From assembly GCA_017510405.1 (NCBI GenBank), contig JAFWNG010000017.1:1-51415 (forward strand): a DNA stretch of 51,415 nt. Direction: 5' to 3'. Origin of the DNA: Solobacterium sp. (GTDB lineage: Bacteria > Bacillota_I > Bacilli_A > Erysipelotrichales > Erysipelotrichaceae). Shown one piece after another: positions 34,157-42,307 of the stretch (position 1 is its first letter; each line of letters starts with the position of its first letter). Both the position numbers and the translations under genes were made by a program. The notes under the pieces are model-generated. The model saw nothing but the letters and a program-made list of their open reading frames with translations, searched no databases and had not been told where the DNA came from.

Positions 34157-37100
34157 AATATGTAATGATCGGCGGCGGCATTGCCGGTGTAAGCGCGGCG
34201 GAAACGATCCGGGCAAATTCTTCCGAGGCAGAGATCTGCATTCTCGAAGCAGGAGAAGAAAGACCGTATCTGCGTCCCCTGCTCAGCAAAACAGACATCA
34301 AATATCTGAGTGCGGAACATATCGCCCTGCATCCTGCGGAATGGTATGAACGAAAACAGATCGTGCTGAAAACGTCCTGCCCTGTCACCGGCATCGATGC
34401 GGCGAACCATTTTGTGACATGTCAGGACGGCAGTCAGATCCGGTATGACAGACTGATCTTTGCGGGCGGTGCGTCCCCGGCCGTTCCCCCAATTCCCGGT
34501 GCGGACCTGAACGGTGTGCATACCGTACGCAGTATCACGGATATGAAAAAGATCCACCGTGATATGGCTTTTGCGGAAAACGCAGTCGTGATCGGGGGCG
34601 GTGTGATCGGTGTGGAGCTTGCCGAAGAACTGAAAACAGCCGGTCTGAATGTTGCAGTACTGGAACTTACGCCAAAGCTTCTTGGCCGCTTTCTGGATGA
34701 GGAAAGCGCGGAAGTATTCAAAACACGCCTGGAAGCACATGGAATTCACAGTTTTACCAGTGTTTCAAACATTGTGATCGAAGCCGGCGGCGACGGCCTC
34801 GTCAATACCGTCAAAGCGGAGATCAGCGGCGAAAGCTGTGCGTTTGCGGCTGATCTGGTGATCTTGTCCTGCGGCATCCGCGCAAACGTGAAACTTCTGC
34901 AGGAAGCCGGTGCTGAATGCGGACGCGGTGTGATCGTCAATAACGGCATGGAGACAAGTCTTCCGGATGTACTGGCCGCAGGCGACTGCATTCAGTGGGA
35001 TCCGAATCCCGGTCTCTGGAACTTTTCTGTCCAGAGCGGCATCATAGCCGGTCTGAGCGCTGTCTATGGTGCTGAATCGGAGGAAGTCCGGAATGCCGGG
35101 TTATATAACGGCGGCGAACTGATCTTCTCCGGCAGGAATATGTTTGTGTATTCCTTCGGTGACATCACCGGCGAAGGAATACAGACCACATTTGCGCAAG
35201 ACAATAGAATTCGCTATCAGGTCAATCCGGTCGTTTCGGATGAGCCCTATGAAAAACGTTTTTACCGGGACGGTACACTGTGCGGTGCGGTCCTCATCGA
35301 CGCTCATCAGAATCTTGCGGAGATCCGCAATACTCTCTGTGGCCAGATGGGCATGACGCCCGGTGCATCTGAAAAGCAGCTGCCAAGATCTGTCTATCTG
35401 CTGGCAGCGGACTTCTTCGCCGACCGTGAGAAAGCAATGCAGATTCTGCGGCTTCTGCCGGAGTGGTCCGCACATTCCGAAGAGGAATGGCAGCTCGAAT
35501 ACGATTTCCTGTTCCGGGGCTGCGATGCCGATTTCAAGCCGTCACTGTGGGCGTCAGTCTGCTTTGACGAGCGTGTCCTGTGCAACCAGACGACTCTGGA
35601 GGTCATCAAACGTTACTACGCCGACGGCTGCCGGCCGGTCCGCATGGAAGGCAATCCCCCGGATTATATCGGTGAACAGTACCGTTATCTCTATTATCTG
35701 ACCTGTGCCGGTCTCAAAAAGCACATCGAAGCATTTACCGATGACTATACGCTGGAGAACCAGAAACTTCTGCTGAAGGAATTGAAAAAGCGCGGTACAT
35801 TCAACGCATTCATTTCCGTCTGCGATCACCTTCTCCATGTGCTTGGCGAAAGAAGCGATGCTTCGCTTGCCTCTTTTGCCAAAGCACTCGGCATTGAAAA
35901 CAGAACAGCGGAGCTCTGGGAGATCCTGAAGCCGTCCGCGGAAGAGTTCTCTGAGATCGCGGAAGACGGCGCTTCCCCTGCCATTACACCGGAGGAACCA
36001 AGAGTCATCCTGAGCGGCGGCGGAAACAACTGCGGCGGCAAATGCGTGATCCGGCCGACCGTGCAGGAAGGCTGTATCCTGAAGATCGAATCCGATCTTT
36101 CCAGCAATGATCCGCAGATCCGCGCCTGTGTCAGAGGACGCGGCTACCGGAAGACATTCCTCTCACCGGACCGTCTCCAGTACCCCATGAAGCGCATCGG
36201 TGAGCGTGGCAGCGGCAAGTTCCGCCGCATTACCTGGAAACAGGCAGCGGACGAAATAGCCGAACAGTGGATCCGCATCCGTGACACTTACGGCCCGGGA
36301 TGCCGTTACGTCAATTACGCAACGGGCATCACCGGCGTCATGCGTCCATCCCGTCTTGCCAAACGTCTCCTGGCAGCGGACGGCGGTTATCTGGAATCCT
36401 ACGGCAGCTACAGTTCTGCCTGTGCTTCCTACATTACCCCGTATATCTTCGGTGACGCATATTTCGGAAACAGTCCGGCAGATGTTCTGAATGCCGGCCT
36501 GGTGATCTTCTGGGGTGATAACTCCACGGAAACCATCTTCGGTTCGGAACGGAACTATTACCTCTCGAAACTGAAGGAAAAGAATATCCGCATCATTGCC
36601 ATCGATCCCCGTCTCTCCCAGACTGCCATCACATATGCGGATGAATGGATCCCGATCCGGCCGACTTCGGACGCAGCCCTTGCGGATGCCATGGCATATA
36701 CGATCTTTGCGGAGAACCTGCAGGATCAGGCGTATATGGACAGATACTGTATCGGCTTTGACGAAGACCATATGCCGGAAGGCGTCGGAACAAACGAAAG
36801 CTATCACAGTTATCTCTTCGGTCTGCAGGACGGCATTGAACGCACTCCGGAATGGGCAGAGCCGCTTACCGGCATACCGGCGGATACGATCCGCCGCCTG
36901 GCACGGGAGTTCGCTGCAGCAAAACCGGCCTGCATCATCAGCGGCTACGGCATCCAGCGTACCGGCAACGGCGAACAGGCAGTAAAAGGTATCGCCACCC
37001 TGGCCGCCATGACCGGAAACATCGGCATCCCCGGCGGAAATGCCGGCGGCTGCGGAATGACGCGCGAACATTCCGGACCGTCTCTTGCCATGCCTCCGAT

Positions 37101-38217
37101 TGCCAATCCGTATAAAGGCGCGATCTCGATCTTCCTGTGGACAAAGGCGATCGAACACGGTGCGGAAATGACGGCTCGCAATGACCGTGTCCACGGCATG
37201 GATAAACTGGACGCCAATGTCCGGATGATCCTGAATCTTGCCGGCAACACCCTGATCAACCAGCATTCCAACATTGCGGATACGATCCGCATTCTGAAAG
37301 ACGATTCCAAATGCCAGCTGATCGTCTGCTCGGATATCTTTATGACACCGAGTGCCCGCTACGGGGATTACGTCCTGCCCGGCACCTCTGTGTTCGAGAC
37401 AGACAATTTCAATGCGCCGTGGCGCGGAAACAACTATCTCCTGCGCAACAACAAGGTCATCGAGCCGCTCTTCGGAACACTGTTTGAATGGGAATGGCTG
37501 AAGGATATTTCGAAAAACCTCGGTCTTTATGAAACATTCACTGCCGGTCATCCGGAAGCGGACTACTGGCTGCGGAAGACCTATGAGGCACTTCGTAAAA
37601 AAGAACACGAACTGCCCGATTATAACACCTTCTCTGCCCTTGGCGGCTGGCAGTACAAAGAGCCGAAGATCTACATTGCCTTTGAAAAGCAGATCCGCGA
37701 TCCGGAACATCATCCGTTCAAGACACCAAGCGGAAAGATCGAGATCTTCTCAAAAACACTGTATGACATGCATCTGGAAGACGTTCCGGCAGTCACCCGC
37801 TATATCTCCTGTCCGGAAGGTCCGGATGATCCGCTCCAGAAGAAATTCCCGCTTCAGCTCATCGGCTGGCATACCAGACGGCGCACTCATTCCATGCACG
37901 ACAACAATGAATGGCAGGACGAAGTGGAAAAGCCGGGTCTCTGGATCCATCCGGAAGACGCCGCCGCAAGAGGAATCGCCAATGGTGATGATGTCCGCAT
38001 CTGGAATGACCGCGGCACGGTCATCATTCCCGCTGTCGTCACGACCCGCATCATGCGCGGTGTCGTCGCCATGTCGCAGGGCGGCTGGTATACACCGGAT
38101 GAAAACGGTGCCGACCGCCGCGGTTCCATCAACGTCCTGACCAGTTCCGCGTATCCCACGCCGCTGGCCAAAGGCAATCCCCAGCACACAAATCTTGTGG
38201 AAGTCGCAAAAGCCTGA
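34147..38217 (+). CDS. FAD/NAD(P)H oxidoreductase - TorD-like chaperone - DmsA-like molybdoenzyme fusion
   Basis: A 1356-residue cytoplasmic protein in three parts. (1) Residues 1-410: pyridine-nucleotide-disulfide oxidoreductase, FAD loop IGGGIAGVSAAETI, NAD(P) loop VIGGGVIGVELAEELK, and DVLAAGDCIQW. (2) Residues about 415-600: helical TorD/DmsD-like domain, SVYLLAADFFADREKAMQIL and NPPDYIGEQYRYLYYL. (3) Residues about 618-1356: DMSO-reductase-family catalytic subunit, NNCGGKC and RACVRGRGYRK (C629, C633, C661), YGSYSSACASY with the probable Mo-ligand serine, and C-terminal molydopterin-binding IHPEDAAARGIANGDDVRIW. The usual first cluster cysteine is Gly. No Tat signal. Electrons would run NAD(P)H to FAD to the ferredoxin subunit to Mo. 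Substrate unknown (S- or N-oxide likely). Confidence 0.88.
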   Translation: MGMKYVMIGGGIAGVSAAETIRANSSEAEICILEAGEERPYLRPLLSKTDIKYLSAEHIALHPAEWYERKQIVLKTSCPVTGIDAANHFVTCQDGSQIRYDRLIFAGGASPAVPPIPGADLNGVHTVRSITDMKKIHRDMAFAENAVVIGGGVIGVELAEELKTAGLNVAVLELTPKLLGRFLDEESAEVFKTRLEAHGIHSFTSVSNIVIEAGGDGLVNTVKAEISGESCAFAADLVILSCGIRANVKLLQEAGAECGRGVIVNNGMETSLPDVLAAGDCIQWDPNPGLWNFSVQSGIIAGLSAVYGAESEEVRNAGLYNGGELIFSGRNMFVYSFGDITGEGIQTTFAQDNRIRYQVNPVVSDEPYEKRFYRDGTLCGAVLIDAHQNLAEIRNTLCGQMGMTPGASEKQLPRSVYLLAADFFADREKAMQILRLLPEWSAHSEEEWQLEYDFLFRGCDADFKPSLWASVCFDERVLCNQTTLEVIKRYYADGCRPVRMEGNPPDYIGEQYRYLYYLTCAGLKKHIEAFTDDYTLENQKLLLKELKKRGTFNAFISVCDHLLHVLGERSDASLASFAKALGIENRTAELWEILKPSAEEFSEIAEDGASPAITPEEPRVILSGGGNNCGGKCVIRPTVQEGCILKIESDLSSNDPQIRACVRGRGYRKTFLSPDRLQYPMKRIGERGSGKFRRITWKQAADEIAEQWIRIRDTYGPGCRYVNYATGITGVMRPSRLAKRLLAADGGYLESYGSYSSACASYITPYIFGDAYFGNSPADVLNAGLVIFWGDNSTETIFGSERNYYLSKLKEKNIRIIAIDPRLSQTAITYADEWIPIRPTSDAALADAMAYTIFAENLQDQAYMDRYCIGFDEDHMPEGVGTNESYHSYLFGLQDGIERTPEWAEPLTGIPADTIRRLAREFAAAKPACIISGYGIQRTGNGEQAVKGIATLAAMTGNIGIPGGNAGGCGMTREHSGPSLAMPPIANPYKGAISIFLWTKAIEHGAEMTARNDRVHGMDKLDANVRMILNLAGNTLINQHSNIADTIRILKDDSKCQLIVCSDIFMTPSARYGDYVLPGTSVFETDNFNAPWRGNNYLLRNNKVIEPLFGTLFEWEWLKDISKNLGLYETFTAGHPEADYWLRKTYEALRKKEHELPDYNTFSALGGWQYKEPKIYIAFEKQIRDPEHHPFKTPSGKIEIFSKTLYDMHLEDVPAVTRYISCPEGPDDPLQKKFPLQLIGWHTRRRTHSMHDNNEWQDEVEKPGLWIHPEDAAARGIANGDDVRIWNDRGTVIIPAVVTTRIMRGVVAMSQGGWYTPDENGADRRGSINVLTSSAYPTPLAKGNPQHTNLVEVAKA

Positions 38218-38219
38218 TG

Positions 38220-38267
38220 AAAAGGATCCTGTTCTCTCATCATTGAGATACAGGATCCTTTCTTCTT
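38220..38267. terminator. Bidirectional terminator between convergent molybdenum operons
   Basis: AAAGGATCCTGT (38221-38232) pairs perfectly with ACAGGATCCTTT (38250-38261), extended by TCTC/GAGA, with T-rich sequence on one side and AAAA on the other. Confidence 0.85.
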
Positions 38268-38286
38268 TCCCATGCAGTGATCTGCC

Positions 38287-38775
38287 TTATTCGATCGTAA
38301 TGGTTTTCAGATATCGTACCTGCCGCTTTGCATTGGCGTCGCCGTAAACGACCAGCTGTCCGCCCTGCCCTCCGTCGATGTTTTCGATCATCTCACTGTC
38401 ACAGACAACAGCCGCATACACTTTGCCGGCAGTCATGACTTCTTCACCGGTAAGTTTTGCCGTGTAATTGTCTTCCGATGTCACTGTGATCTTCGTATCT
38501 GCCGTGATCACGATGTTTTTGGCAGTGAACAGTTCGGAAAGCTCCATCCCCTGATATTCATGGTTTGATGTCTCCCCTTTGCCGTTGATGATCTCGCCGG
38601 TAAACACCGTCTTTTTGAGGTCTTCCCAGCTAACCGTAATCGTTTTCCCGCCTGTCTCCAGGATAAGACCGGATCCATCCGGCGCACTGCCTCTGACGGT
38701 CACTGCCAGAACAACAGCCGCAATGAGCAGAACCGCCGCGATCGCTGTCAGTATGTATTTTGTCTTTCTGTTCAT
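38287..38775 (-). CDS. Membrane-anchored small molybdopterin-binding-like protein
   Basis: 162 residues. One N-terminal membrane segment (YILTAIAAVLLIAAVVLAVT) is followed by a soluble domain of about 130 residues outside the cell. ITVSWEDLKKTVFTGEIIN, then HEYQGMELSELF and GGQGGQLVVYGDANAKRQVR fit the compact sulfite-oxidase-type (oxidoreductase molybdopterin-binding) fold found as a stand-alone domain in Bacillota. The conserved Mo-ligand cysteine of sulfite oxidase is not evident, so it may bind a ligand without catalysis. Third gene of the mobA-THEP1 operon. Start at 38775 (MNRKTKYI) since the upstream residues are not signal-like; GAAGAG lies close before it. Confidence 0.6.
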   Translation of the reverse strand: MNRKTKYILTAIAAVLLIAAVVLAVTVRGSAPDGSGLILETGGKTITVSWEDLKKTVFTGEIINGKGETSNHEYQGMELSELFTAKNIVITADTKITVTSEDNYTAKLTGEEVMTAGKVYAAVVCDSEMIENIDGGQGGQLVVYGDANAKRQVRYLKTITIE

Positions 38776-38809
38776 TTTTCTCTTCTCATTTCTCCCGGAC
38801 CGGTATCGG

Positions 38810-39355
38810 TCATCCACTGGCCTTTTCGCTTCTGTACAGCGGCTGGATCCTCCGTATGATGACTGCCGAGAACAGACCGCACAGACTGCCGCTGATCAGG
38901 CTGATAAGCAGATACAGCCCAAGCACAGCGCCGCGAAGACGGAATACGATGAAATTAGCTGTCAGCGCCGCCGCGATCGAACCGGCCGCATTGGCAGTCA
39001 TCATGGTGATTGGAAGACTGATATCACCGCTTCCGCACAATGCAATAGCGACATCAATGACAATGCCCGGCAGGATATAGCCGATCGGTGACAGCATCCC
39101 CATCGCACCGGTCATTCCCAGCGACATGGCAAGGATGCACTGCACCAGCGCCATCACCGACGCAGCCCCTTTCCGTCGGATCATACATGCGCCGATGACC
39201 AGAAACATCAGCGAAAACGCTGTCCCTATGCCTCCCGGTACACGGAGAAAATCCGTGAGAACGTTGGCAAACGGCGAAATGAGACGTTTTGAAACAAAAC
39301 CGATATCCGCGAAAAAAGCCAGCAAGATCAGATCCCGCACCTTTATGTTTTTCAT
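38810..39355 (-). CDS. ECF transporter S component
   Basis: A 181-residue protein with about six hydrophobic helices and an N-terminal KVRDLILLAFFADIGFVSKR, the short charged start and 'A-x-x-x-A'-like first helix of S components that dock with EcfT. It should bind a vitamin-like or metal-cofactor substrate and work with the shared EcfA1A2T module encoded elsewhere. Its ATG overlaps the stop of mobA-THEP1 (ATGA), so it is co-expressed with molybdenum-cofactor maturation. A pterin or Mo-cofactor precursor as substrate is inference from position only. Confidence 0.7.
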   Translation of the reverse strand: MKNIKVRDLILLAFFADIGFVSKRLISPFANVLTDFLRVPGGIGTAFSLMFLVIGACMIRRKGAASVMALVQCILAMSLGMTGAMGMLSPIGYILPGIVIDVAIALCGSGDISLPITMMTANAAGSIAAALTANFIVFRLRGAVLGLYLLISLISGSLCGLFSAVIIRRIQPLYRSEKASG

Positions 39356-40539
39356 TGCGGATCCTCTTTCCTGTACTGCATTCTCAGCTGTTCATATACT
39401 GCATCGCGGTTTGTTTCATCCAGTTCGATCAGCCGGACATTTTCATGGCTGCGCACTGCGTCAAGAAAAGGTGTTGAGATCCTTCCGGCTTTGATCGCCG
39501 CAAGCACCGGAATACTGCCGTCAAAGGCAGAAAGCACTGCCTTCCGGAAGCGCTCCGCCTTCTCCTCCATAAAGCCTATCTCATCCATGATGATCCGCTG
39601 CTTTCCGGAAGCGGAACGGATCAGCTCTGTACCGTATAGATCAAAGACTTCCGGATGCACTTCCTTTACGCCGTTCATAGTGATCCCGCACAGTCTCCCG
39701 TTTGCCGAGGCGGCGGTGTCCTGATCACCCGGATCACACAGGAAGGAAGCCGGATACATGAACACTTCCCGATACCCCTTCGGACGGTTTATGACCGCCC
39801 GGGTCAGATACCCGCCGACGCTCCACTGCATTTCCTTTACCAGTTTCCGGATCAGTGTGGATTTGCCGGCGCCGCTTTCTCCCTGCAGAACAATGTGCTT
39901 CGGTCTGCGTTCTGTTTTCCTTACCAGCGCTTCGTAATCATCGGGTGTATTGACATTGAACAGCATCCTGTCCTGTTCCGCATTATCTGTTCGGACAGAG
40001 ACTGTGCGAAGTTTCGGATGTCGGATCAGAGACATCAGCCGGTAATTGCCTGCTCTGATCAGCTCTTCTGCCGCACCAATAACACTGGTTCGATAATACC
40101 CGACGGTCGGATGCGTTCTCCCGTCGGAAGATTCCAGAATGACAATATCTGCCTGCGGGTCTTTTCTCACCGCATCTGCGATCCGCTCAAAGAGTTCCCT
40201 TTCAAACAGCGGCAGGTCCACGGGCACCGTATAGATCCCGTCCAGTCCGTCCCGGACACACTGTTTCAGCCCGGTATAGATTCCTCCAAGCGGTCCGATG
40301 TAATCACCCTTCTCATCACGCACCTCATCTTTGAGAGCGGTGAAATCCGCCGGGATCTCTTCCGCGGCGTTTGCCAGTGATACATACTGCGGAAGCCCCA
40401 TGTGCCGGACTTTCTCACAGAGGATCTCCAGAAAACTCTGATCCTGCCAGACCAGTTTTGCCTTATCCTGTTTCATGCGGCCGGATCTCCCGCCGCAGAG
40501 GATCAGGCATCCGGATCTTTGTGTATTGTTCTCATTCAT
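39352..40539 (-). CDS. mobA: MobA - THEP1-type NTPase fusion
   Basis: 395 residues in two domains. Residues 1-200: molybdenum cofactor guanylyltransferase, with LILCGGRSGRMKQDKAKL (the G-G-x-S-x-R-M-x-x-D-K loop), GDYIGPLGGIYTGL and TVPVDLPLF. It attaches GMP to molybdopterin to make the MGD cofactor used by DMSO-reductase-family enzymes. Residues about 210-395: P-loop domain LQGESGAGKSTLIRKLV with later RIIMDEIGFMEEKAERFRKA, which matches THEP1-type nucleotide triphosphatases better than MobB. Start at ATG 40539 is likely; an in-frame GTG 12 nt upstream, nearer to AAAGGA, is an alternative. It heads an operon convergent with the molybdoenzyme, and has a structured leader. Confidence 0.85.
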   Translation of the reverse strand: MNENNTQRSGCLILCGGRSGRMKQDKAKLVWQDQSFLEILCEKVRHMGLPQYVSLANAAEEIPADFTALKDEVRDEKGDYIGPLGGIYTGLKQCVRDGLDGIYTVPVDLPLFERELFERIADAVRKDPQADIVILESSDGRTHPTVGYYRTSVIGAAEELIRAGNYRLMSLIRHPKLRTVSVRTDNAEQDRMLFNVNTPDDYEALVRKTERRPKHIVLQGESGAGKSTLIRKLVKEMQWSVGGYLTRAVINRPKGYREVFMYPASFLCDPGDQDTAASANGRLCGITMNGVKEVHPEVFDLYGTELIRSASGKQRIIMDEIGFMEEKAERFRKAVLSAFDGSIPVLAAIKAGRISTPFLDAVRSHENVRLIELDETNRDAVYEQLRMQYRKEDPQ

Positions 40540-40577
40540 ATCTATTCTCACTGTGTCCTTTACGGATGATCCTCTGG

Positions 40578-40629
40578 AAAAAGAAAAAATCACCGCATGA
40601 AAAACATGTTGTGATCCTGTTTTTCACGC
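40578..40629 (-). terminator. Intrinsic terminator in the mobA leader
   Basis: On the minus strand GCGTGAAAAAC (40629-40619) pairs with GTTTTTCATGC (40605-40595), 11 bp with one G-U pair, followed by GGTGATTTTTTCTTTTT. It lies between the structured element and the mobA start, so it is placed to act as an expression platform. Confidence 0.75.
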
Positions 40630-40643
40630 TCTTTTTTTCAAAT

Positions 40644-40715
40644 GCGGAAGGCTGAAACGTTTCCCTTTCAACCCTTTGGACCGATGTCCCGGCGCAATAC
40701 CGTGCCGCTTTCCGG
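40644..40715 (-). ncRNA. Putative riboswitch aptamer upstream of mobA-THEP1
   Basis: A compact multibranch element can be drawn. Closing stem CGGAAAG/CTTCCG (40714-40708 with 40650-40645). Inside, three adjoining hairpins: CGGC/GCCG (40707-40704 with 40693-40690), GGAC-AUCG-GUCC (40689-40678), and GUUGAAA/UUUCAGC (40672-40666 with 40657-40651) with a GGGAAACG-type loop. The helices abut with almost no linkers, as in folded aptamers. A terminator follows about 15 nt downstream and then the molybdenum-cofactor gene. A Moco/Wco-type riboswitch is the first thing to test, but I could not match its consensus from memory, so a different ligand or a new class is open. Confidence 0.5.
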
Positions 40716-40985
40716 TTTAGGTATTTTTGCTCAAAGAAGTGAATATTTCGTAATGTTGTCCGCAGAATGATATATGTTCTTCGATCGGACTGCGGTATGG
40801 GACGGGCAGCGGATATCCGCAGACGTTCCCGCCATCACCATGATAACACGTACGCCTTCTGACATGGCGGATAAAACAGCCATGTGACGACAGATAAGAA
40901 GTATCCTGCAATGATTGATATGGGAGTACAAAGTCCTCTTCAAATGTTACTATAAAGTCAGAAAGAAAGTGAACGGATCATTATA
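40716..40985. other. Intergenic region between divergent mobA and lipoprotein genes
   Basis: No gene seen. ACATGGC/GCCATGT (about 40862-40885) and CCGCAG/CTGCGG (about 40761-40794) make hairpins. The promoter for the mobA leader must lie near 40730-40770 on the minus strand; I see no strong consensus. Confidence 0.3.
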
Positions 40986-41396
40986 ATGTCTGAAGTCGTG
41001 TCTCATTCCAAATACATCAAAAGAACTGCAGCATTGCTTTCTGTATTGATGATCCTGTTTCTGCCGGGATGCCGGGAAAAATCTTTTTCTTTCGCTGACG
41101 GCATGTATGTTCCGGAACGGATAGAAGCAGATCGTACTGTGGTTCCTTTTCTCCTGATCAAAGACGGAAGTATGAGAGTCATTGATCATCCTGCTGTATC
41201 GTATCAGCCTTCAGGCAGCATAACAGTCAAGGAAAACAAGATCGTTATGGAAACACAGTTCTTAAATGAATCGTGTAAATGGACGTTTATCTTAACGAAT
41301 AACAACACGCTGGATTATTCATCCGGTGAATCCCATCTTCCGGAAGGATGGGAAAACTGGAAAGACGGAATGAGATTCATTCGTGCAGAAGAGTAA
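40986..41396 (+). CDS. Small lipoprotein, unknown function
   Basis: 136 residues. Lipoprotein signal TAALLSVLMILFLPGCREKS with lipobox L-P-G-C, cysteine at about residue 29. The mature part (FADGMYVPERIEADRTVVPF; LTNNNTLDYSSGESHLPEGW) looks like a small beta-rich extracytoplasmic domain with lipocalin-like 'G-x-Y' start, but I do not recognise the family. Ribosome-binding site is weak (GAACGGA). It stands divergent from mobA and 68 bp ahead of the PheC-like gene. Confidence 0.65.
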   Translation: MSEVVSHSKYIKRTAALLSVLMILFLPGCREKSFSFADGMYVPERIEADRTVVPFLLIKDGSMRVIDHPAVSYQPSGSITVKENKIVMETQFLNESCKWTFILTNNNTLDYSSGESHLPEGWENWKDGMRFIRAEE

Positions 41397-41464
41397 ATAC
41401 AGTACGGAGAATTCATTTGTCTTTTGCCGGATCCCCGTCAGATCATACATGAAAAAGGATCACT

Positions 41465-42232
41465 ATGAGGAACAGTTCAGACTACAGAAACAGGGTTTCT
41501 TCCGAAAAGACAGTCGTTGAGGAGATATGCAGACGCGGCATACTGAAAGCAGGTATGACCGGGGATTATCCTCCTCTTTCCTGTCTGGAACATGGAACAG
41601 GAAGGTATATCGGCTTTGATGCAGAACTGGCGAAAGATCTTGCGGACTCCCTGGATGTTGAGCTGGCATTTGTGAAAACATCCTGGACGTCACTGATGGA
41701 AGATGTGCGTGCAGGGAAATTCGACCTTGCCGTCAGCGGCATCACCATCACCGATGTCCGGAAAGAGCAGGCACTGATGTCAGACGGCTACCTGGAAAAC
41801 GGAAAGACCATCCTCTGCCGCGCGGAAGATGCCGGCAGATATACAGGACTTCATGCAGTCAATCAGCCGGATGTGCGCGTCATGGTAAATCCCGGCGGAC
41901 ATAATGAGCGGTTTGCCCGGGAGAATTTCCCTGACGCAGTTCTGATGATCCATGAGATCAATCCGGAGATTCCCTTTCTGGTTGCCTGTAACAGGGCTGA
42001 TATTATGATCACAGAGGTCGTCGAAGCTGCATATTATGTCAGACAGGCTGACAGGCTTGCCGCACCGCTGATCCATAAACCTTTTACGCATGGCGAACTT
42101 GGAATTCTCATGCCGAAAGGCTCGGAAGGACTGGCGAACTATGTGAATGAGTTCCTGCGGAAAGAAAAAGAATCCGGCAGGATCAACGGACTGGCGGCGA
42201 AGTATTTCACATCATCTTCAGCACAGGGATGA
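41465..42232 (+). CDS. Cyclohexadienyl-dehydratase-like protein (PheC family, SBP-bac-3 fold)
   Basis: 255 residues with the family-3 solute-binding fold but no signal peptide. LKAGMTGDYPPLSCLEHGTG begins the first lobe; the second has VNPGGHNERFARENFPDAVL and ADIMITEVVEAAYYVRQADR. 'N-P-G-G-x-N-E-R-F' and the 'A-D-x-M-I-T-E/D' loop are typical of PheC-type cyclohexadienyl/arogenate dehydratases rather than transporters; the usual Thr of N-P-G-G-T-N is His here. A cytoplasmic dehydratase making phenylpyruvate or phenylalanine is the favoured role. AAAGGA precedes the ATG. Alternative: a soluble amino-acid-binding protein. Confidence 0.65.
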   Translation: MRNSSDYRNRVSSEKTVVEEICRRGILKAGMTGDYPPLSCLEHGTGRYIGFDAELAKDLADSLDVELAFVKTSWTSLMEDVRAGKFDLAVSGITITDVRKEQALMSDGYLENGKTILCRAEDAGRYTGLHAVNQPDVRVMVNPGGHNERFARENFPDAVLMIHEINPEIPFLVACNRADIMITEVVEAAYYVRQADRLAAPLIHKPFTHGELGILMPKGSEGLANYVNEFLRKEKESGRINGLAAKYFTSSSAQG

Positions 42233-42307
42233 TCTGGCAAAAACGTTTTGCAGATTCATTGAAATCTGCAGGTTACCGAAAAAATATGTTTTTCTGAGGA
42301 GTCATAC

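Noticed and set aside
36163-37713. 516-codon minus-strand open frame opposite the molybdoenzyme
   Set aside because: Shadow of the catalytic domain, produced by codon bias; no start signal and no recognisable motif.
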